From Macrocybe gigantea (lineage: Eukaryota > Basidiomycota > Agaricomycetes > Agaricales > Callistosporiaceae), in contig SJRY01000182.1 of NCBI GenBank assembly GCA_011319805.1, positions 34,335 through 98,334 of the forward strand: a stretch of 64,000 bases of DNA, written 5' to 3'. This document shows positions 58,146 to 64,000 of this stretch, one piece after another (the stretch's first letter is position 1; each line of letters starts with the position of its first letter). Both the position numbers and the translations under genes were made by a program. Under the pieces are notes generated by a model, which saw only the letters and a list, made by a program, of their open reading frames with translations, had not been told where the DNA came from and did no database searches.

Positions 58146-61100
58146 ATGGCTAAGGAAAAACCATCGAAAGGCCTTACAAAAGGCCAGAAATCAATTAAGC
58201 AATTCTTTGGAGGAGGCAAGAAGAAAATAGTCAAAGACGACGCGTCGGATGAAGAGGACACGTCGGACACCGCTGCCAGCGCACACGGCTCAGACGTCGA
58301 TATGGACGACTCCGTCGCAGAGAGAAAGGAGCTAAAGCCTCTGCGCCAGATTCTTCTGACCTTCCTCCGATACACAACATCCCCGCCATTTTCGACGACC
58401 TAGTCAGTCGGATACCTCAGATCAAAGATGTCACTGAGCACATCGCTGGACGCAAGCTGCGCGTCGCGACGATGTGTTCTGGAACTGAGTCACCGCTTCT
58501 AGCTCTCGAGATGATACAGAAATCCATCGAGGAGCAATTCGGTGTCGTACTGGACATAGAACATGTCTTCTCATGCGAGATAGAGCCGTTCAAGCAGGCG
58601 TATATTGAACGGAATTTCCAGCCACCTATCCTTTTCCGTGACGTTTGCGAGCTGGGAGAAGACGAAGCGTGAGCAGAGTGGTCATCGAAAATCCGCGTGT
58701 CGTACTTATCTCGCTTCTAGCCATACAGCGTATGGTGCTCTAGCTCCTGTGCCGGGGGATGTCGACCTTCTCGTCGCTGGAACGTCTTGCGTTGACTATT
58801 CAAATCTTAATACGCAAAAACAAGATATAGATGCTAACGGAGAATCTGGACGGACATTTCGTGGGATGATGACATGGGTTACAAAACACAGGCCCCCTAT
58901 CGTCATATTAGAGAACGTCTGTTCGGCGCCTTGGTCCAAGGTTCAGACGTACTTCGAGCAAAACGGGTACAGCGCTACCTTTACAAGGGTCGACACAAAA
59001 CACTACTATATCCCTCATACGCGCACACGAGTTTATCTTGTTGCGGTAAATAAGAGAGGGTCAAGCATACCTAACGGCTGGAAGGAGTGGGTCACGTCAA
59101 AACTCAAGCGCCCTGCTTCGTCTACACTAGATGCTTTCCTTCTGCCTTCTGACGATCCGCGCATCCATCAAGCACGGCAGAAACTCGTCCAAGAGAGCTT
59201 AATGCTCTCGATCGGCGGACCGGAAGAACGGATTGGGGTCGCTGTGAATCGCGACACCAGCGTGCTAGACTTGAAGAATCTCTCGGTTCAAAAAGGCCAT
59301 TGACAAGTTGGGATGAAGGTATGCTTGCAGATATATCTTGCACTGCATGCACTGTTAACAGCGAACTCGCCGTAGGTGGATATTGCAAGCTGCCGATTTT
59401 GCTTGGAATGACTGGGGTATCGGGCAAGTAGAGCGAGTTTGGGACTTGATGGATATCAGCTTGCTTCGATCCGCCGTGAAAGGTGTCGATCCGTCGTACA
59501 AGACGTGAGTATGCGATTATTGACCTTCTTTTCGTCCTGGCGCTTGAACTATCTGCAGAGTCGTTTGGAACCTCTCCCAGAACGTCGATCGTACCATCGG
59601 CTCTAGCAAAGTTGGCATCTGCCCATGTTTGACACCGTCAATGATTCCTTACATCACGAACCGTGGCGGACCCATGGTGGGCCTGGAAGCGCTCTCTATG
59701 CAAGGTCTCCCTGTAGACAAGCTGCTTTTGACTCGCGAAAGCGAAGACCAATTAGCCGACTTAGCTGGAAATGCATGTCTACTACAGTGGTTGGCGCGTG
59801 CATCCTGGCGGCTTTGGTGACTGGCAAGAGACTGCTTAAGGCAGGCGATGACATTCAGTCTTACGAAGCCAAGGCCAATATCGCAGAAGCGACTGAAGAA
59901 GTCGGCAAGATGGAAGTCAACGTGCCTGCCGAGGACTCGACTGGGAGCATCGTTGGTGAGGAACAACTTTCCCGTCGAGCTCTAGATCTCACCACCACGG
60001 ATACGCTGCCCTTTGCCGAACTTCTCGAGGACGCAATGAAGAGTGCCAGATTATGCGAATGTGAAGGACGCGCGGATATTACTACTCGCGAATTATACCG
60101 TTGCAGCGACTGCGGAGCTTCGTCATGCAAAAAGTGCGGTGGACGCCCTGAACACAATCCTTCCTTGATTGACACAACAGCCAATCCTCGGTTACCACCC
60201 TCGAACTTTGCTCAGAAGCTGAAGTCGGCGTTGCCAATGTGCATATCTGTTAGCGAAATTAAGCAAGACCTTCTCGATGCCTTGCGGGAAGAATCGAGGT
60301 CACAATCCCGCATAAGCGATGGACAAATTGGTGTGACGCCGTTCTTCGAGCCACTGGTTCCGAATTTCGGTTTTCTGAGATCAAACGACAGGAGATATGG
60401 AGTGCAGTGTACCGTTCCGCTGCGGGAACGCTCGAGCTTCTCCTGCACCCAAAACAGCCAGAATGGAGGATGTATGCAGATCCCAACGACGAGGAGCCTG
60501 CCAATGCCGACATTCGCCGCATCTTGGAGTGGCCAGTCGGTCGCTTCAAACTCAGCGGAGGATTGCTTAGAGGCATTTGGGAATTTGCCTTGCCCTTCGC
60601 CACCACCATTCCGTTGAAGATCAAGGGTGTTGGAGAACTCGTCCCTCTTGGGAGGCGAGACTCGGTCTAAATGGAGAGGACTTCCGCAATAAACTTGTCT
60701 TCTCATGCCTCGAGATAACAGTGGATAACGACCGCGCCGGGCAATTGGACCGCGACATATCCGGTACCTACCGCTCGCTTGATAAATGCGGTACTGCAAA
60801 TGGGGCGTTGCACAAGAAAGACGCCGACGCTAGAGATTCCGACCTGCCTCCGCTTTTCATGCTTTTCGACCCTCATCGCACGGATGACTCCCAAGACTGC
60901 TTTGTATTCTCCATTAGCAAACGACGGTACGAATACGGAGAGTCTCGTCCGATTATCTGCAAGTTGGATTCGCGTTGGAGGCAATCGAGCAAGGACGAAG
61001 AACAAGAAGTGTCCTGTACCATACCCATCAGGTGGATATCGGCGTCAGCAGTGAAATTCCAGGTAGGTTGTAGAACTTTACGTGCGACTTGCATCTAATA

Positions 61101-64000
61101 TTGTCCAGCCATCTTGTCGCGAGGGTTCCAGCTGTAGTGTGCCATCCCACTCCATCAGCATATCAGTTTCAACTGAAGCATGCAAAACTGCAAACGCCTT
61201 TCTCGTTTGTAGTGTCCCTCTGCATGGTCAAGCCGGGCCCGAGTGGCCGCGTGGTGCATGGAAAGACGTCGACAAAGTGCACGAGCGATCGATTTTTAAA
61301 GCCCTCGCCTGGGTTCTGGAAAGAGTGCGTCACTTCGACAATAGTTATAATACCTGGCAAAGCATCAATGCGGAGGGTCAGTCCGAGAACTGTGAACGAT
61401 GTGCACCCACCGCACCAACGTTGCAATGGACCAAAATTAACAAGAAAGTAGTTGCGATCGAAGATCCTGGTCAGGCTGGCGAGTACGAACGAAGGTTGAA
61501 GAGACGCCCTAGCCCATTTATTACCCAACTCATGCTCGATGATCGAGGCGTCGGCACTGTTCGCGTCGGCGTCAATATACCTACCCTTCTTCACCGTGCG
61601 TTATCCCGACTGCCATCCGAGAACAGACCTGCGCCCGCATCGTTATCATGGCGCATAAACACGGATTTCACGCCCAGCGTAGCGATCAGTTTACCAAAGT
61701 TCCGAATCCTTAGCAATAAGAAGGACAAAGAGCATGCTCAACCCCCGCATTTCAGTTTGCCGTTGCGGAAGGAACAACTGCGATCTCTAGAGTGGATGCT
61801 TGGCAGGAATCGCACGATGCGGAACCATTCATTGAAGAGGAAATCTCCGAAGCGATTCTTAGCCCTTTGGGCTGGAGAGCAGAAGGTAGGGCGCAACGCT
61901 CCGTGCGTGTCAGGGGTGGCGTCCTCGCAGACCAAGTCGGCTACGGAAAAACCGCGATCACTTTGGGACTGATCGATTGTGCATCACGGAGCGTCAAAGA
62001 GGAGTTCTCGAGGATGGGCCGCGTTCCTGGAAAGATCGCTGTCAAAGGGACTTTGATCATCGTCCCGCCTCACTTGACCAGACAATGGAATTCTGAAGTG
62101 ACAAAGTTCACAAAGCACAAGTTCAAGGTTCTCGTGCTATCGACTGTGGCAAACCTGAATAGCACCACTATCGAAGACGTTCAGGAGGCTGACATTATCG
62201 TCGTCGCTTCGAATATCTTCAAAAGCAATGTCTATCTTGAAAACCTTCAGCTTCTCGCCGCTGCCGGGGACTTGCCAGCCAAGGATGGCCGCCATTTTAA
62301 GCTCGTCTCAAAGAGTGCTTAGAATCTTTGAAGCAGCAGACGGATAGATTGCATGACGAAGGTTCTATCGCCGTTATGGAGGAAATCAGGGCCGCTCAGG
62401 AACGAGGTGCATGGCTTGTCTCTTCTGTGTATCGGTCTTGCTGAAAAACCGTAGCAGCTGAACAAGAAGCAACAGCAGCCGCTGCCGCATTAGCACAATC
62501 GAAGAGACTGAAGGGCAAATCTTATCGTGAGGCAGCCGAGAAGAAAGAGAAAGGAGCCACGAAGCACCAAGCTAATGCTGCGCCTAAGAAAGCCGCGCCT
62601 GCTAAGAAAACGCCATCGGGCCTTATCATGGAAGTTGTCCTCCCTGCGCGACACAAAGTAGGCCATACGTCCTCTTCAGACGCTGAAGGTTCTGCTGAGG
62701 AATTGGGCGCGATTTGCCTCGCCGCCCGAAGCGGAATGTCAAGAGGTTACGGATAAACATCTCCGACGATGAGGACGAGGAAGAGGAGACCAGTGCAAAG
62801 TCTTCCCGCAAGCAGACAAGTCCCGGAAAGGTACTGCTAGAAGGAAAGGGAGTGATTCCTCCGACTATTCGGAAGAGCCCACTGAAAATTCGGAATCCGA
62901 AGTGGAAGAGCCACCCTTCACCTCTGACGACGACGCGAGCACGGAAGTTTCGACCAGATCGCTCAAGATTAAATCAGCCACAAAGGGCAAAAGCGTCCGG
63001 AAAGACTTCTCAAGCTTCCAGCTCGCTCGCTGTTGATAGCGACGACGACATGGACGTGGATGACGATCCAAGAAGAAGGGTAAGGCCGCCAAGCGCAAGG
63101 CGGACGACAGCGACGAGCGCCCGGCCAAGAGGCAAAAGCGAGCCGAATCTGACCCCTGGAAACTTCAATCATGGGAGGTCCGGCGGGACTGGACGCAAAT
63201 GAAGGCACCTCCTCTTGAAATGTTCCACTTCACACGTAAGGTCGTCGACGAGTACACGTACCTGGACGGAAAAGTGCTTTCCCTTGTGACGCAGCTGACG
63301 GCCGAACGACTCTGGGTCCTGTCTGGAACGCCACCTATTCATGACTTTGCGGCGTTGAAGACGATTGCGAATTTCCTGAACCTGCATCTTGGCGTCGACG
63401 ATGACGGCGAAGGTCAGTCGCTGAAATCAAGAGGCGTCGCAAGGAGCAAACAGGCATGTCCGGTGTCATTCTCCACAGTCATTGCAGCTGATGGTCCGTA
63501 ATAGCCGTGGAGAAATTTCATTCCTTCCGTGAAGTTCACAGCCTGGAATGGCACGCACATCGACATCAGCTGGGCCAAACCTTCCTTGACCAGTTCGTAC
63601 GGCAAGTACGTAAAATGCCCACCTGGTCTTGATTTGAGCTAAACAAAGTTCAGAACATCGCCGAAATCGACGAGATACCATGGACAGAAAAGATTCAGAG
63701 GATTGCTCTGCCTGCCGCCGAGCGTGCCATCTATCTCGAATTGGAACACCACCACTTTCGCGCCCTCGATATGACAATCAAGCGAGGCAGAAGACGGAAA
63801 GCGATCGAGAACGACGGCTGGCGCAATCTCTTGGAGAGAGCAAGTGAGTGATTATTACATGCCGCCGACGTAAGTCATTGAGACTGACACAATCCAGGAC
63901 TGCGGAGGAGGCGCTTCTCAAGCGATGTTCGCACTTTGACTTGGAGATGTCCAATGAGAACGCTATGAAAGCCTGCGATGTCATCGTGAAGGAACGACAG
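58146..64000 (+). CDS. DNMT5: DNMT5-type maintenance DNA methyltransferase with SNF2 ATPase (3' end outside the window)
   Basis: The cytosine methyltransferase domain comes first: motif I in VATMCSGTESPLLALEM, motif IV with the catalytic cysteine in AGTSCVDYSNLN (Cys codon 58788-58790), motif VI ILENV, motif VIII HYYIPHTRTRVYLVAV and motif X DLAGN (about 59765). A cysteine finger follows (CECEGRADITTRELYRCSDC, then CKKCGGRPEH). The SNF2 half has Walker A in GGVLADQVGYGKTAITLGL (about 61915), LIIVPPHLTRQWN, DEYTYL near 63250 and LWVLSGTPPIHDFAA near 63315, then runs off the window. The N-terminus has no chromodomain but has a PIP box (Q14-F21). DNMT5 uses ATP to methylate hemimethylated CpG. 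The frame is broken near 58300 (perhaps an intron) and, by single missing bases, near 59200, 59773, 60298, 61803, 62303, 62813 and 63067. No nonsense substitution was seen. Confidence 0.92.
58185..58208 (+). other. PIP box (PCNA-interacting peptide) in the DNMT5 N-terminus
   Basis: Residues 14-21 read QKSIKQFF, an exact match to Q-x-x-[ILM]-x-x-[FY]-[FY], in a basic context (KGLTKG before, GGGKKK after). Confidence 0.85.

Overview
This window is nuclear DNA of a filamentous basidiomycete, most likely an agaricomycete. Genes are dense, cut by many 50-65 bp GT-AG introns, and encode typical fungal proteins: ERG4, VPS5, MPE1, a Kar9-like protein, Clr2, Hrt3/Pof7 and DNMT5. The mobile elements are of fungal type. 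I read the gene models from conserved protein sequence and from exon lengths that sum to a multiple of three. No database search was run.

Positions 1-13639 are a mobile-element block. A Ty3/gypsy retrotransposon on the minus strand fills 1-4646. Its 3' end lies off the window, and its 5' LTR is 4327-4646. Next comes a giant inverted repeat: arms 4647-8969 and 9318-13639 around a 348 bp spacer. Each arm carries a complete seven-exon gene for a Crypton-type tyrosine recombinase with a GCR1_C-like C-terminus, followed by a degenerate tandem repeat of about 155 bp. Compared base by base, the arms differ at only ten substitutions, and all ten are CpG to TpG/CpA transitions. That is the footprint expected from cytosine methylation. 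The right edge of the window holds the gene for a DNMT5-type maintenance DNA methyltransferase with an N-terminal PCNA-binding (PIP) box, so a likely author of the footprint is encoded in the same window.

Positions 13640-57900 are ordinary host chromosome. In order: a coiled-coil membrane protein, VPS5 (retromer), MPE1 (mRNA 3' end processing), ERG4 (ergosterol), a TRAPPC12-like protein, a Kar9/GAR cytoskeletal protein, Clr2 (silencing), sterol O-acyltransferase, Hrt3/Pof7 F-box protein, HLJ1 (ER J-protein), COX9, CDC55, a Dsl1/ZW10 tether with a COPI-binding acidic loop, splicing factor RED, EMC5, a CDF zinc transporter with a GC-AG intron, RFC3, a PAP2 lipid phosphatase, a CID-domain RNA factor, PET117 and an F-box protein. 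Many neighbours are divergent pairs with promoters of only 58-450 bp.

Several genes, including the essential RFC3, show a single missing base, usually in a short homopolymer, in an otherwise conserved frame. These look like long-read consensus errors, so the breaks in the gypsy element, the F-box gene and DNMT5 should not be read as pseudogenisation without checking the reads.
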